Assembly (NCBI GenBank): GCA_012728275.1
Contig: JAAYFK010000067.1
Coordinates: 1-58,036, forward strand
From: Clostridiaceae bacterium
Lineage (GTDB): Bacteria; Bacillota; Clostridia; Saccharofermentanales; Saccharofermentanaceae
Direction of reading: 5' to 3'
DNA length: 58,036 nt
The notes beneath the pieces were generated by a model that had not been told where the DNA came from, did not search any database, and worked only from the letters and a program-made list of their open reading frames with translations. Position numbers and translations under genes: made by a program. This document shows, one piece after another, positions 8,306 through 18,031 of this stretch (its first letter is position 1; each line of letters starts with the position of its first letter).

Positions 8306-9828
8306 CACATAGTTTTAGTAAGTACTTTATCGAAAAGGCAAGTGAAGAATGTAAAAAGAACGGTCTTCTTGATGTAGATACTTTGATTGTTGGTGTCTCA
8401 GGGGGACCAGATTCAATGGCTTTGCTTAGTTTCCTAAGTAAAGTATATCCGCTAGAGAGAATCTTCGTTGTTCATGTTAACCATAATATTCGCCCAATTG
8501 ATTGTGATAGGGACGAGAAGCTTGTCGTTGATTTTTGTAAGTCAATTAATGTTTCTTGCAAGGTCTTTAGCTTCGACTGTGAGAAGGAAGCTAGGGATCA
8601 AGGATGCTCAACTGAATTAGCTGGAAGAAATTATAGATATAGGGTATTTGATGAGTACGCTCGAGAGATTGCAGGCGAGGATTACATTCAAAAGACAAGA
8701 ATTGCTGTCGCTCATCACAGGGGTGATTTGGCTGAGACGATGATGATGAATCTTTTTCGAGGCTCAGGACTTGATGGCCTTGTCTCATTGTCAAGAGAGA
8801 CTCCAAGAATTATTCGTCCTTTCCTATTTTTTTCGAAAAAAGAGATTCTAACTTATTTAGAGGAGAATTCCATTGAATTTTCCCAAGATTGCACCAATGA
8901 TATGGCAATTTGCACTCGTAACGTGTGGCGTAATGAGATTTTCCCGATGATCGATAAGACTAATGGCAAGAACTCGATAGATGCTCTTTATCAAACTTAT
9001 GAGTTTTTGCAAGAGGACGCTTCGTATCTAAATCAAGTTGCTTTCACTGAGTTTAGTAAACATAAACTCGAGTTAGATGGATTAAAGTTACTGCCTGTCA
9101 GTGTTGTTAACGATTTTTCTCCTTCCATATCGAAAAGAATGCTTCGGACGCTTTGGCTTACTTCATTTGGCGATATGATTGATTTGTCTTCCAAGAATAT
9201 CTACGACATTGTGAGTATTTGTAAGAAGAGTGTCTATAAGCCCACAAGAATATGCCTTCCATTCAATAGAATTGGATTTGTCTTTGATAGCTATGTCGGT
9301 TTTTGTGAAGAGATAGAACTTGAAGACTGTGCATGTCTTTTCGCAAGAGGTCAAGGCTTTATTACAGTCTCTTCGAATATGCAAGTTAAGTTAGATTTAA
9401 CTAAGAGTAATACCATAAAAATACCTAGAAGTGATATCACAATTGAGATACAAATTATTGAGAATGACAAGGGTATAGAGTATAATGATTTATCTTGGAT
9501 TTTGCCTATATATGAAGGCGATGACGAGATGATACTAAATCTAAGAAATCGTTTTTCTGATGGTCAGTACTCATTTTGTAAGGCCGGTTCTTCATCGAGC
9601 AATAAGATTGGTAAATTGTTTATCAATAAGAAGGTTCCCAAGGAAGCTCGAGATAATATCTTGTTTTTCTGTAGTAATGATGAGGTTCTTTGGATGCCAG
9701 GATTGGGACATGCGTGTGGTTATGTTGACGATATTTCGCGCGAACGTAATATCGAGGATAGAGCCAAGTACAAGAGAAGAGTTGTTAGAACGATGAAGAT
9801 ATCAATTCTTCATACTGTTGGGAGGTAA
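8302..9828 (+). CDS. tilS: tRNA(Ile)-lysidine synthase
   Basis: 508 residues. The PP-loop ATPase motif SGGPDSMALL is at 33-42, and the N-type domain (HVNHNIRP, HHRGDLAETMMMNLFRGSG) is clear. TilS converts C34 of tRNA-Ile(CAU) to lysidine. It starts at TTG inside TTGA, overlapping the dnaB stop, with GGAGGG 6 bases upstream, so translation is probably coupled. The C-terminal part is less conserved, with the TilS C-domain around 420-490. The order tilS-hpt-ftsH is classic for Bacillota. Confidence 0.93.
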   Translation: MTHSFSKYFIEKASEECKKNGLLDVDTLIVGVSGGPDSMALLSFLSKVYPLERIFVVHVNHNIRPIDCDRDEKLVVDFCKSINVSCKVFSFDCEKEARDQGCSTELAGRNYRYRVFDEYAREIAGEDYIQKTRIAVAHHRGDLAETMMMNLFRGSGLDGLVSLSRETPRIIRPFLFFSKKEILTYLEENSIEFSQDCTNDMAICTRNVWRNEIFPMIDKTNGKNSIDALYQTYEFLQEDASYLNQVAFTEFSKHKLELDGLKLLPVSVVNDFSPSISKRMLRTLWLTSFGDMIDLSSKNIYDIVSICKKSVYKPTRICLPFNRIGFVFDSYVGFCEEIELEDCACLFARGQGFITVSSNMQVKLDLTKSNTIKIPRSDITIEIQIIENDKGIEYNDLSWILPIYEGDDEMILNLRNRFSDGQYSFCKAGSSSSNKIGKLFINKKVPKEARDNILFFCSNDEVLWMPGLGHACGYVDDISRERNIEDRAKYKRRVVRTMKISILHTVGR

Positions 9829-9832
9829 ATTA

Positions 9833-10366
9833 GTGCTATTAGATACTTCAGAGGTATTAGTTACATCATCTGAGATTAGGTCTATGGTTGAACGCGTTGG
9901 CAAATCACTTAACGCTGATTATGGGGATGAAGAACTTGTAGTAATTGGAGTTCTAACTGGTGCTTATGTATTTGTTGCAGACTTGGTAAGGGAATTAAGA
10001 ATGCCTGTCGTAGTTGATTTCATTCAAGTCTCAAGTTATGATGGAACGGTTTCTTCAGGACAGTTAACTGTTAAGAAAGATATTAGCGTTTCAATAGAAG
10101 GACGCAATGTTTTGATCGTTGAGGATATTATCGATACTGGGTATACTCTGACGAAGCTTAAAGATATGCTTCTGAAGCGCAATCCTAAGTCGTTAAAGAT
10201 ATGTACAGCTTTTAATAAGTATGAAAGGCGCGTACATAACATAGATATCGATTACAAGGGAATTTGTATTCCCAATAAATTTATCGTGGGATACGGACTG
10301 GATTATGATGGAGAGTTTCGTAATCTTAGAGATGTGTGTGTAGTCTCACAATACGGAGGTAATTAA
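9833..10366 (+). CDS. hpt: Hypoxanthine phosphoribosyltransferase
   Basis: 177 residues. The PRPP-binding motif VLIVEDIIDTGYTL and the flexible loop VSSYDGTVSSG are typical. The enzyme makes IMP and GMP from free bases and PRPP. The GTG at 9833 is the best start: GGAGGT at 9821-9826 (overlapping the tilS stop) is 6 bases upstream. An in-frame TTG at 9818 would place the Shine-Dalgarno inside the gene. The stop shares one base with the ftsH ATG. Confidence 0.93.
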   Translation: MLLDTSEVLVTSSEIRSMVERVGKSLNADYGDEELVVIGVLTGAYVFVADLVRELRMPVVVDFIQVSSYDGTVSSGQLTVKKDISVSIEGRNVLIVEDIIDTGYTLTKLKDMLLKRNPKSLKICTAFNKYERRVHNIDIDYKGICIPNKFIVGYGLDYDGEFRNLRDVCVVSQYGGN

Positions 10367-12369
10367 TGGACAATAAAAACAATGACAACATAAACCAGAG
10401 AAGTGGTATGCCTCGTCTGCCACGTTCTGGATACTGGTTTTATGGAGTTATGTTAGTGTTACTGATAGTAGCAACTTTTCTGTTCTTCAATCAGAATGCT
10501 AATTCAAATCCGCTAGTACTATCAGATGTATTAGCATATTTGAACGATGAGAGCATAGACGTTCATGAAGTAGAGATTGCGGGTACTACTGTTACTATGA
10601 GCTACACGGATGCTCAGGGCAAGGACGGTTCAATCACTCAATCAGTCCCTTATGAATATGTTGACGATTTAGTAGTAGAGTTACAAAAAGCGGAGGCTAA
10701 AGGCCAAATCGAGAAGTATAATTATGTTGAACCGGTTGATTGGTCAGCTTATATTTATATTGGTTTTGGAATTTTATCCGTTATTGTAGTAGTCGTTTTA
10801 ATTCTTAATTTTAGCAAGCAAGCAAAAGATGGAAATAGTGTATTTAGCTTTGGATCAAATCGTGCTAAAAGAACTGATCCGAATAAGGCTAAGGTGAAGT
10901 TTTCTGATGTAGCAGGATGTGAAGAGGAGAAGGAGGAGCTAGCTGAGATAGTTGACTTCCTAAAAACTCCAAAGAAGTATCTTGAGTTGGGCGCTAAGAT
11001 TCCAAAGGGAGCACTATTATTTGGAGCTCCTGGAACTGGTAAGACTCTTCTTGCTAGAGCAGTAGCTGGAGAAGCAGGCGTTCCATTCTTCTATATTTCT
11101 GGTTCAGATTTTGTAGAGATGCTTGTAGGTGTTGGTGCTTCTCGTGTTAGAAGTCTTTTCGAAGATGCTAAGAAAGCTGCTCCAAGTGTAATCTTCATTG
11201 ATGAGATAGATGCTGTTGGTCGAAAAAGAGGTGCTGGTCTTGGCGGTGGAAACGATGAGCGCGAGCAAACGCTGAACCAAATTCTTGTTGAGATGGATGG
11301 CTTTGAGGTAGACACTAATGTAATAGTTATGGCTGCTACAAACCGTTCGGATGTATTGGATCCTGCTCTACTAAGACCTGGTAGATTTGATAGAAGTATA
11401 TATGTTTCTAATCCTGACGCATCTGAGAGAGAGGCAATTCTTAAGATTCATGCTAAGGGTAAGCCACTTGGTAAAGACGTTAATCTTAAGGAATTGGGTC
11501 TTGCTACGACGGGATTTACGGGCGCAGACCTGGAGAATCTTCTTAATGAGGCAGCTTTGCTTACAGCAAGACGTAATAAGAAACAGATTGGTCAACTAGA
11601 AGTATCTGATGCAATGTTCCGAGTAATGATGGGACCGGAGAAGAAATCAAAGAAGGTTACCGATGGTTCTCGTAAGCTTACTGCATATCACGAGGCAGGA
11701 CATGCGATTATTGTTCGTGCCATCTCATCTACCGAAAAGGTCGATAGAGTTACGATCATTCCGGCTGGTGGTGCTGGCGGTTATACCGCATATTCTTCTC
11801 TTGAGGATTATAGTTTCTATACTAAAGAAATGATTCTCCAATCAGTTAAGGTTGCACTCGCAGGACGCGCTGCCGAGGAATTATTCTTAGGCGATATTAG
11901 CACTGGCGCTTCTAATGATTTGCAACGTTGTAATAAGCTTGTAAGAGACATGATTAAGCGTTATGGTTTCTCTGAGAATTATGCTAACCTTGTTTTCGAG
12001 GATGATAGTGACGAGGTATTCATTGGATCTACTTATGGCCGAGTCCAAGGTTATTCTGATAAGACAGCTGAAGCTATTGACGATGAAGTTAAAAAGATAA
12101 TTGCATCTTGTTACGAAGAGGTTAAGGCTATTCTTTTAGAGAAGAAAGCGATAGTCGAGGGCCTTGTTGCAAGGTTGTTCGAAAAGTATAAGGTTGACGG
12201 AGCAGAGTTTGAGCAGATTTATCTTTCGAATGGTGATCTAACGAAACTTGATTCTACCATCGAAGTAAAAGACGAAAGCAATAAAGTAGAGGATAGTTCA
12301 GCCGAGGATAATTCAGGCGAGGATAATTCAGCTGAGGACAAGAAAGACTTGGGAGATAAAGAAGAATAA
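10366..12369 (+). CDS. ftsH: ATP-dependent zinc metalloprotease FtsH
   Basis: 667 residues. Two membrane segments (about 21-41 and 125-147) flank a small outside domain. The AAA module has Walker A GAPGTGKT at 220-227, Walker [12 protein letters not shown] and the SRH arginines. The M41 protease site HEAGH is at 442-446. It degrades membrane and regulatory proteins. The tail is low complexity with near-repeats ([17 protein letters not shown]). It begins at TAATG after the hpt stop with GGAGGT upstream, so the two genes are probably translationally coupled. Confidence 0.97.
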   Translation: MDNKNNDNINQRSGMPRLPRSGYWFYGVMLVLLIVATFLFFNQNANSNPLVLSDVLAYLNDESIDVHEVEIAGTTVTMSYTDAQGKDGSITQSVPYEYVDDLVVELQKAEAKGQIEKYNYVEPVDWSAYIYIGFGILSVIVVVVLILNFSKQAKDGNSVFSFGSNRAKRTDPNKAKVKFSDVAGCEEEKEELAEIVDFLKTPKKYLELGAKIPKGALLFGAPGTGKTLLARAVAGEAGVPFFYISGSDFVEMLVGVGASRVRSLFEDAKKAAPSVIFIDEIDAVGRKRGAGLGGGNDEREQTLNQILVEMDGFEVDTNVIVMAATNRSDVLDPALLRPGRFDRSIYVSNPDASEREAILKIHAKGKPLGKDVNLKELGLATTGFTGADLENLLNEAALLTARRNKKQIGQLEVSDAMFRVMMGPEKKSKKVTDGSRKLTAYHEAGHAIIVRAISSTEKVDRVTIIPAGGAGGYTAYSSLEDYSFYTKEMILQSVKVALAGRAAEELFLGDISTGASNDLQRCNKLVRDMIKRYGFSENYANLVFEDDSDEVFIGSTYGRVQGYSDKTAEAIDDEVKKIIASCYEEVKAILLEKKAIVEGLVARLFEKYKVDGAEFEQIYLSNGDLTKLDSTIEVKDESNKVEDSSAEDNSGEDNSAEDKKDLGDKEE

Positions 12370-12408
12370 GTAAGATTTCTTCTCCCCAAATCTAATAAGT
12401 AATCAATT

Positions 12409-12445
12409 ATGGCCATGTGTAAGATCAATTCTCTCACATGGCCAT
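12409..12445. terminator. Bidirectional terminator hairpin between ftsH and the metal ATPase
   Basis: An 11-bp inverted repeat ATGGCCATGTG/CACATGGCCAT with a 15-base loop lies between the convergent genes. T-rich flanks are short on both sides, so efficiency is uncertain. Confidence 0.6.
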
Positions 12446-12494
12446 TTCATTGTTACTAATTTGATTCTGTTATATTCGAGTGTAGGATTGAATT

Positions 12495-14342
12495 CTACTC
12501 CTTAGGTTTTTTAGCTTTCATAGCTCGCATAGCGTTAAGAATTGCAATAATCATGACTCCAACGTCGCCGAAAACGGCAATCCACATATTTGCAAAACCT
12601 AAAGCTCCAAGTAGAAGAATTAATCCCTTTACGATTAAAGCAAAGCAGATGTTTTGGCGAACAATAGACATTGTTTTTCGCGAGATAGAGATAGCAAGAG
12701 GAAGCTTAGTTAGCTTGTCGTCCATAAGAACAATATCGGCGGACTCTATCGCTGCGTCGCTTCCTAGAGCGCCCATAGCTATGCCAACATCAGAACGCAT
12801 GAGTACAGGAGCATCATTGATTCCGTCGCCAACGAAGGCTACCCCATTGCTCTCACTCATGCAATTCTCAAGATGAGAAACCTTATCTTCTGGTAGCAAA
12901 TCCGCATGGTACTCATCGACTCCTGCTTCCTTAGCAATAACTGAAGCCGTTCCTTCTTTATCACCAGTTAGCATAACAGTCTTCTTGATTCCAAGAGTCT
13001 TCATAGACGAGATTGCTTCGGCGGCTTCTGGCTTCATTGTGTCACTGATGACAATGTGACCGAAGTATGTGCTGTCAGATGCGATATGGATTATTGTGCC
13101 GTTTAGGTGGCAATCGTGGCAATCACATTCGGACAACTCCATTATCTTGCTATTACCAACGTAGAATCTTGTACCATCAATAGTTGCAAGAACGCCTTTG
13201 CCCGCAATCTCTTTGATTTCACCAATTCTGCTTGAATCAATTATCTCACCATGCGCTTCTATTATGGATTTTGCAACAGGGTGAGAAGAACAACTCTCTG
13301 CAAGGGCGCCGATGCTGAGAAGCTCCTTTTCGCTTACTTGCTCGGGATGAATAGCTGTTACAGTAAATGAGCCTTTAGTGATTGTTCCTGTTTTGTCCAT
13401 AACGACAGTATCTATTTTGGAGAGAAGCTCAAGATAATTCGAACCCTTGATTAGAATTCCTTGTCTTGAAGCACCTCCTATGCCTCCGAAAAAGCTAAGT
13501 GGAACTGAAATTACTAGTGCACATGGGCAAGAGACTACAAGAAAAACCAGAGCACGATTTATCCACTCACTCCATGAAAGCCCAATAAAAAGGGGAGGTA
13601 CAATCGCAAGAAGAATTGCAGCTACGACTACGCAAGGCGTATATACTCTTGCAAATCTGGTGATGAAATTCTCTGCCTTTGCTTTCTTGCTGGAAGCATT
13701 CTCGACAAGCTCTAAGATTCTGGAAACTGTGCTCTGTCCGTATTCTTTGGATACTTTAACTTGAATCACTCCTGAAAGATTAATTGATCCGCTTATTACG
13801 TTGTCGCCCTCTTGCATATCAACTGGAAGGCTTTCGCCAGTTAGGGAAGAGGTGTTGACCGATGTTGATCCTTGAATAATCTTTCCATCTAATGGAATTC
13901 TTTGTCCAGGCTTAACTATAATTGTTTGATTGATCTTAACTTCGTCTGGCTCGACTATTTCTTCCTTACCATCTTGAAGGAGAATCGCAAATTCAGGACG
14001 AATGTCCATAAGTTTGGCGATGGATTTACGACTTTTTCCTATCGCCATGCTCTCGAAAAGGTCGCCTACCTGATAGAAAAGCATGACAGCCGCGCCCTCA
14101 GCGTATTCGCCTGTAGCAAACGCTCCAATGGTAGCAATGCTCATAAGAAATTTTTCGTCGAGAAGCTGACCGTGAATAATCCCTTTAATAGCATTCAATA
14201 ATACGTCATATCCGATTATCAAATAAGGAATGGCAAATGTTACAAGCCTAATCCATCCAATTGTTGGAACAAAGTAAGCTATAGCTGTAAGGATAACTGA
14301 CACTATAATTCGAATCAGCTTGCGCTTTTGTTTTTTGGTCAT
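12495..14342 (-). CDS. Heavy-metal P1B-type ATPase, Zn/Cd exporter type
   Basis: 615 residues. TGES in the actuator domain, CPC at 272-274 in the metal-transport helix, phosphorylation motif DKTGT at 316-320, SSHP at 352-355 and GDGINDAP are all present. It pumps divalent soft metals out of the cytoplasm. The usual N-terminal HMA domain is missing; a separate HMA protein is encoded just upstream. The nucleotide-binding domain carries an unusual Cys/His cluster near 406-412 (CDCHDCH). The adjacent SmtB-type regulator suggests Zn or Cd as substrate. It is third in the operon, 24 bases after the HMA gene. Confidence 0.92.
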   Translation of the reverse strand: MTKKQKRKLIRIIVSVILTAIAYFVPTIGWIRLVTFAIPYLIIGYDVLLNAIKGIIHGQLLDEKFLMSIATIGAFATGEYAEGAAVMLFYQVGDLFESMAIGKSRKSIAKLMDIRPEFAILLQDGKEEIVEPDEVKINQTIIVKPGQRIPLDGKIIQGSTSVNTSSLTGESLPVDMQEGDNVISGSINLSGVIQVKVSKEYGQSTVSRILELVENASSKKAKAENFITRFARVYTPCVVVAAILLAIVPPLFIGLSWSEWINRALVFLVVSCPCALVISVPLSFFGGIGGASRQGILIKGSNYLELLSKIDTVVMDKTGTITKGSFTVTAIHPEQVSEKELLSIGALAESCSSHPVAKSIIEAHGEIIDSSRIGEIKEIAGKGVLATIDGTRFYVGNSKIMELSECDCHDCHLNGTIIHIASDSTYFGHIVISDTMKPEAAEAISSMKTLGIKKTVMLTGDKEGTASVIAKEAGVDEYHADLLPEDKVSHLENCMSESNGVAFVGDGINDAPVLMRSDVGIAMGALGSDAAIESADIVLMDDKLTKLPLAISISRKTMSIVRQNICFALIVKGLILLLGALGFANMWIAVFGDVGVMIIAILNAMRAMKAKKPKE

Positions 14343-14366
14343 GTAAATACCTTCAATCTTAAAGAA

Positions 14367-14585
14367 TTAAACTTGAATTTTGCAATCAGGTTCTATCTTC
14401 TTAGTTATTTTAATCGCCTGATTTACTATAGATTCGAACTTGTCGTCGTCAGCTTCTAGCGTCATCTTTTGTGCTAGAAAATTTACGTGGCATGCATTGA
14501 CGCCGTCTATTTTACTAATTGCATCCTCAATCTTCGAAGCGCAATGAGCGCAATCTAAATCCTCCATCATGTAACTCTTCTTCAT
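14367..14585 (-). CDS. Heavy-metal-associated (HMA) domain protein
   Basis: 72 residues forming one HMA fold, with the metal motif DCAHC at residues 11-15 (Cys12, Cys15) and the expected beta-alpha-beta-beta-alpha-beta pattern. Asp before the first Cys is common in Zn/Cd-type domains. It lies between the regulator and the ATPase, so it probably acts as a detached metal-delivery domain for the pump. Its Shine-Dalgarno (GGAAAGGAAG) lies in the end of the arsR-type gene. Confidence 0.88.
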   Translation of the reverse strand: MKKSYMMEDLDCAHCASKIEDAISKIDGVNACHVNFLAQKMTLEADDDKFESIVNQAIKITKKIEPDCKIQV

Positions 14586-14589
14586 AGTT

Positions 14590-14928
14590 TTACTTCCTTT
14601 CCTCTAGTAAATGTTCAAATCCAGAAATGATAATCTTGCAAACGTGATCGTCCGCTAAAAAATAATAAACCGTCTTTCCTTCTCGCCTGAATCCAACAAG
14701 ATTTGCATCCTTCAATACCTTAAGCTGGTGAGAAATAGCAGATTGTGTCATTCCCATAAGCTCGGCTATTGCGCATACACACATCTCTGACTCGAATAAA
14801 GAGAAAAGTATCTTCGTTCGAGTAGTATCGCCAAAAAGCTTGAATAGGCTCGACAAATCAGTCAACACTTCATCTGTAGGCAGGTCATATCTAACTCTTT
14901 TTAGTATCCCTTCGTGGTCATGTTTCAC
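14590..14928 (-). CDS. ArsR/SmtB-family metal-sensing repressor
   Basis: 112 residues from the GTG at 14928, chosen because GGAGGT lies 6 bases upstream (an ATG at 14946 would include the Shine-Dalgarno). The winged helix reads MTQSAISHQLKVLKDANLV. The alpha-5 zinc site of SmtB/CzrA, D-x-H-x10-H-x2-E, is exact (D93, H95, H106, E109). A Cys-Val-Cys at the alpha-3 position suggests Cd/Pb might also be sensed. The N-terminus has His residues (KHDHEG). It should repress its own operon from the adjacent operator until metal binds. Confidence 0.93.
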   Translation of the reverse strand: MKHDHEGILKRVRYDLPTDEVLTDLSSLFKLFGDTTRTKILFSLFESEMCVCAIAELMGMTQSAISHQLKVLKDANLVGFRREGKTVYYFLADDHVCKIIISGFEHLLEERK

Positions 14929-14943
14929 ACTTGCACCTCCATT

Positions 14944-14965
14944 CATATGAATATCTGTTCATATG
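14944..14965 (-). promoter_or_regulatory. SmtB/ArsR-type operator
   Basis: A perfect 8-bp inverted repeat CATATGAA-N6-TTCATATG matches the TGAA-N6-TTCA pattern of SmtB/CzrA operators. An extra half-site TTCATATG is at 14974-14981. It overlaps the -10 and the predicted transcription start of the metal operon. Confidence 0.8.
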
Positions 14966-14991
14966 ATAGACCATTCATATGTTCTCGTCAA
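14963..14991 (-). promoter_or_regulatory. Promoter of the metal-resistance operon
   Basis: Read on the minus strand: TTGACG (14986-14991), a 17-base spacer, then TATCAT (14963-14968). The spacing is ideal and the operator covers the -10. Confidence 0.75.
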
Positions 14992-15051
14992 TATCGATAA
15001 TCACACTATTGAGATTGCCTAGCATTTCGCGCAAAACGATAGTTTGTATAG

Positions 15052-15057
15052 TATAAT
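15052..15057 (+). promoter_or_regulatory. Probable -10 box of murC
   Basis: TATAAT lies 33 bases before the murC ATG; no good -35 hexamer is seen at the right distance. Confidence 0.45.
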
Positions 15058-15089
15058 ATGAGACGCGAAAAAGTTATTAAGAGGCGACA

Positions 15090-16511
15090 ATGAATAAAGG
15101 TATTGATTCCCTTCGATCCAACTCGAAGATTTATTTTATTGGTATTGGTGGAATTTCTATGAGCGGACTTGCGCGCTTAGCGCAAGGCTATGGCTTTGTA
15201 GTTGCAGGTTCTGATATGCATATTAGCGAGAGAACAAAAGAACTTGAAAGCAAAGGCATTAAAGTCTACGGTCAGCAAGCTGCATCGAATATTCTGGATT
15301 TTAAGCCGGATTATATTGTTAAGACCGCAGCTATTCTTCCACATAATAGTGAAGTAATTGAAGCTATTGCTCAAGGAATTCAAATTTTTGATAGAGCGGA
15401 ATTTCTTGGACTCCTAACAGAAAGCTACGAGCGAGTTATAAATATCTCTGGTACTCATGGAAAAACAACAGTTACTGCCATGACTTCAATGATGTTAATT
15501 GATAGTGACAAAGATCCTACAGTTCATCTTGGTGCGGAACTTGACTATTTCAAAGGAACAATAAGATTTGGTCATAACCGTAATCTTCTTATATCAGAAG
15601 CGTGCGAGTTCAATAGATCATTCCTTCATTTCTCGTCTACTACGGCTGCGATTACTAACATAGATCACGACCACGTTGATTGTTATCCCAAGCTATCTGA
15701 TGTAGTGGAGGTTTTCGCGAAATTCCTTGATAATGTAAGTGACAACGGATATGTTGTAGTTAATGGTGCTTGCCAGAATACGGCAAATGCACTTGAAATA
15801 GCTAAGGTGGCTCGAGAAATACTGGGGCGCCCAATGCCTAACATAATTACTTGCAACCGTGAAGAGGGCGGCACTTTCTGCGCGAAAAATATTGGATTTG
15901 TCGATGGCAAACCATCTTACGATATTTATTATATGGATGAATTAATCGGTCATGTGAACCTTAGAATTCCTGGCCTTCATAATGTAGATAATTCGCTTAT
16001 TGCTACTGCGTGCGCATTTCTAAATGGTGCAAGTCCTGAGGCTATAGTTAAAGCGCTTAATGAATTTAATGGTGCAGATGGCAGATTTACGATTAAGGGT
16101 AAATATAGGGATTGCTTAGTAGTAGCAGATTATGCGCACCATCCGGCTGCGGCAAGAGCTACCATTGAGGCAGCAAGTCATATTCCTCATAGAGAGATTA
16201 TTGTTGTGTTCCAGCCATTGACATTTAACAGGACGAAGATGCTTTTCGAGGACTATGTGACCTCTCTTTTGCCGTGTAAGAAGGTTCTTTTTGCAGAGAT
16301 ATTCTCAGATAGAGAGGTTAATACTCATGAGATTTCAAGTAAGGATATCTCGGATGAGATAAATAATCGTGGTGGCGACGCAGAGTTCTTTGAGAGCAAG
16401 GCGGATTTGCATAAGAGATTGGATGAGATAATTCAACCAAACGACATTATCTTAATCCTAGGACCTGAAGATATAAGAGAATTTGGCGATTGTTTATGCC
16501 CGAAAGGTTAA
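15090..16511 (+). CDS. murC: UDP-N-acetylmuramate--L-alanine ligase
   Basis: 473 residues, normal for MurC. The N-terminal glycine-rich motif IGIGGISMSGLARL binds the UDP-sugar, GTHGKTTVTAM is the ATP loop, and the C-terminal domain has DYAHHPAAARATI and VVFQPLTFNRT. It adds L-Ala to UDP-MurNAc in peptidoglycan synthesis. The start follows AAGAGGCGAC. The next gene starts 2 bases after its stop. Confidence 0.96.
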   Translation: MNKGIDSLRSNSKIYFIGIGGISMSGLARLAQGYGFVVAGSDMHISERTKELESKGIKVYGQQAASNILDFKPDYIVKTAAILPHNSEVIEAIAQGIQIFDRAEFLGLLTESYERVINISGTHGKTTVTAMTSMMLIDSDKDPTVHLGAELDYFKGTIRFGHNRNLLISEACEFNRSFLHFSSTTAAITNIDHDHVDCYPKLSDVVEVFAKFLDNVSDNGYVVVNGACQNTANALEIAKVAREILGRPMPNIITCNREEGGTFCAKNIGFVDGKPSYDIYYMDELIGHVNLRIPGLHNVDNSLIATACAFLNGASPEAIVKALNEFNGADGRFTIKGKYRDCLVVADYAHHPAAARATIEAASHIPHREIIVVFQPLTFNRTKMLFEDYVTSLLPCKKVLFAEIFSDREVNTHEISSKDISDEINNRGGDAEFFESKADLHKRLDEIIQPNDIILILGPEDIREFGDCLCPKG

Positions 16512-16513
16512 CA

Positions 16514-17995
16514 ATGAGAAGCAAAAATAAACCAATAACAATAATCGGTTTTGTACTAATGCTTTCCATGCTTCTTGTAATGGGTGGTCTTTGCCTTGCC
16601 GCAAATATTGGACAAGATGATAGTAATCCAGTAGTCGTGTTCTATGGAGTGGAAGGAATACCTGAGACATCACTTACTAACTCCTTGCATGCTGCTGGCT
16701 TCGATTATTGTGTTCAAGAGGCATATTATTCGAAAGATGGATATACCTTCGAGCTTGATAGCGATCTTGAGGATAGAGACCTTATTGTCGTAGGAAGTGG
16801 AGATTGCGCTGTTTACACAATTGGATTTTTTGAAAATCACTATTCAAATGTAAAGGGTTATGTTCTTTTGGATCCTGTATCGCAGGGAGCTTTGTCCTTA
16901 GAAGGACTGTCCAATACTTTTCCTGATAGCCAAGTTGCTATTTTTGCTGGAAGAGATAATGCTAAGGATATCTCTGAAATGTCTGATGCAAGAGTTATTT
17001 TCGAGCGACTTTCAGGTGTTGATTCGTTCTATGGTGCAGGGTTTAGAGTGGGAGCATTATTTCCATCGCTTTGCTTCTCAAATGCCAGTCAAGACAGGTA
17101 TTTATCGCTTTCTTCATTTGATAGTAAGAACGGAAGTATGGTTTCATCTCCAATATTTCAAAGCGAGTTTGCATCTTTTTTGACGTCTACCTTTGACGAT
17201 ATTTGTACTCCGTCAGGTGGTGCTGGAAGAATAGCTATTTGGTACGCTCTTAGTGCCATCGCTCCTTTGTTCGCCATAACTGGAATGTGCATGTTCATTT
17301 CCTTATTTCCTACAAATAAAACCGGTATGCGAGACGATAGTGAAGGTCGAAACGAGAGAATGGTATTCAGAGTTCTATCGATTATCACGCTTGTGATAAT
17401 TATTGGTACAGTAGTTTTCTCGATAAGTGAGTATTTAAGACGGAGTGTTTTACTTATTCTGATATTTATTCCTGTTGTGTATCTAGTAATTATGTCTGTA
17501 TCTTCCTTGAAATTGTTCTTTGATAACAGAATCAAATTTGTTACTAATCATGGTGATATTGTTCGTAATGCGATTATTGTTTCTAGTGAATTAGTGTTTG
17601 CGATATTATGTTGTATTCTATATTTTGGATTATTTAGTATTGATATTGAGATTAGTAGCATTATTCTTTCACTGATTATCGCGGTTATTGATTTTGGATG
17701 TGTTGCTTTGCTGTCTTATGTCGATAAGAAATCAAGATTTGCTGGGAATAGCGGTAGCTCATACTTTGGCAATAAGGTTATGCCAGCCTTGATCTTGATT
17801 CCTTCAGTCTTTGTATTGATGTTTGGAATAATTTGTTCGATGGATACAGTTATTTTTGCGGGTCTTTCTGGCGTTCTTATCGCAATAGCGCCTTTACTAC
17901 TAACCCTCCCAGTTAGACGACATACAGATTCTTCTGTATTGGTGGGTTTAGTTCATGCGATTACTTATTTCTTACTATTTATTTGTCTTCTATGA
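16514..17995 (+). CDS. Multi-pass membrane protein with an outside alpha/beta domain, unknown function
   Basis: 493 residues from the ATG at 16514 (AAAGG upstream; an in-frame TTG at 16490 lies inside murC). One N-terminal hydrophobic segment (about 8-28) leads to an outside domain of about 210 residues, then roughly seven to eight membrane segments. The outside domain has strand-turn patterns like an alpha/beta-hydrolase (DLIVVGSGDCAVYTI, then GYVLLDP and VAIFAGRDN), but the nucleophile elbow G-x-S-x-G is replaced by GSGDC. Proximity to murC hints at a cell-envelope role; that is only context. Confidence 0.7.
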   Translation: MRSKNKPITIIGFVLMLSMLLVMGGLCLAANIGQDDSNPVVVFYGVEGIPETSLTNSLHAAGFDYCVQEAYYSKDGYTFELDSDLEDRDLIVVGSGDCAVYTIGFFENHYSNVKGYVLLDPVSQGALSLEGLSNTFPDSQVAIFAGRDNAKDISEMSDARVIFERLSGVDSFYGAGFRVGALFPSLCFSNASQDRYLSLSSFDSKNGSMVSSPIFQSEFASFLTSTFDDICTPSGGAGRIAIWYALSAIAPLFAITGMCMFISLFPTNKTGMRDDSEGRNERMVFRVLSIITLVIIIGTVVFSISEYLRRSVLLILIFIPVVYLVIMSVSSLKLFFDNRIKFVTNHGDIVRNAIIVSSELVFAILCCILYFGLFSIDIEISSIILSLIIAVIDFGCVALLSYVDKKSRFAGNSGSSYFGNKVMPALILIPSVFVLMFGIICSMDTVIFAGLSGVLIAIAPLLLTLPVRRHTDSSVLVGLVHAITYFLLFICLL

Positions 17996-18031
17996 TTCTA
18001 ATTTGGTGAATGAAAGGTTAATGGTGTTTTT

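Noticed and set aside
15030..15057. Shared GCAAAAC ... TATAGTATA block at the murC and zinc-ribbon gene promoters as an alternative sigma signature
   Set aside because: Only two examples, and the second already has a good TTGACT-N17-TATAGT promoter.
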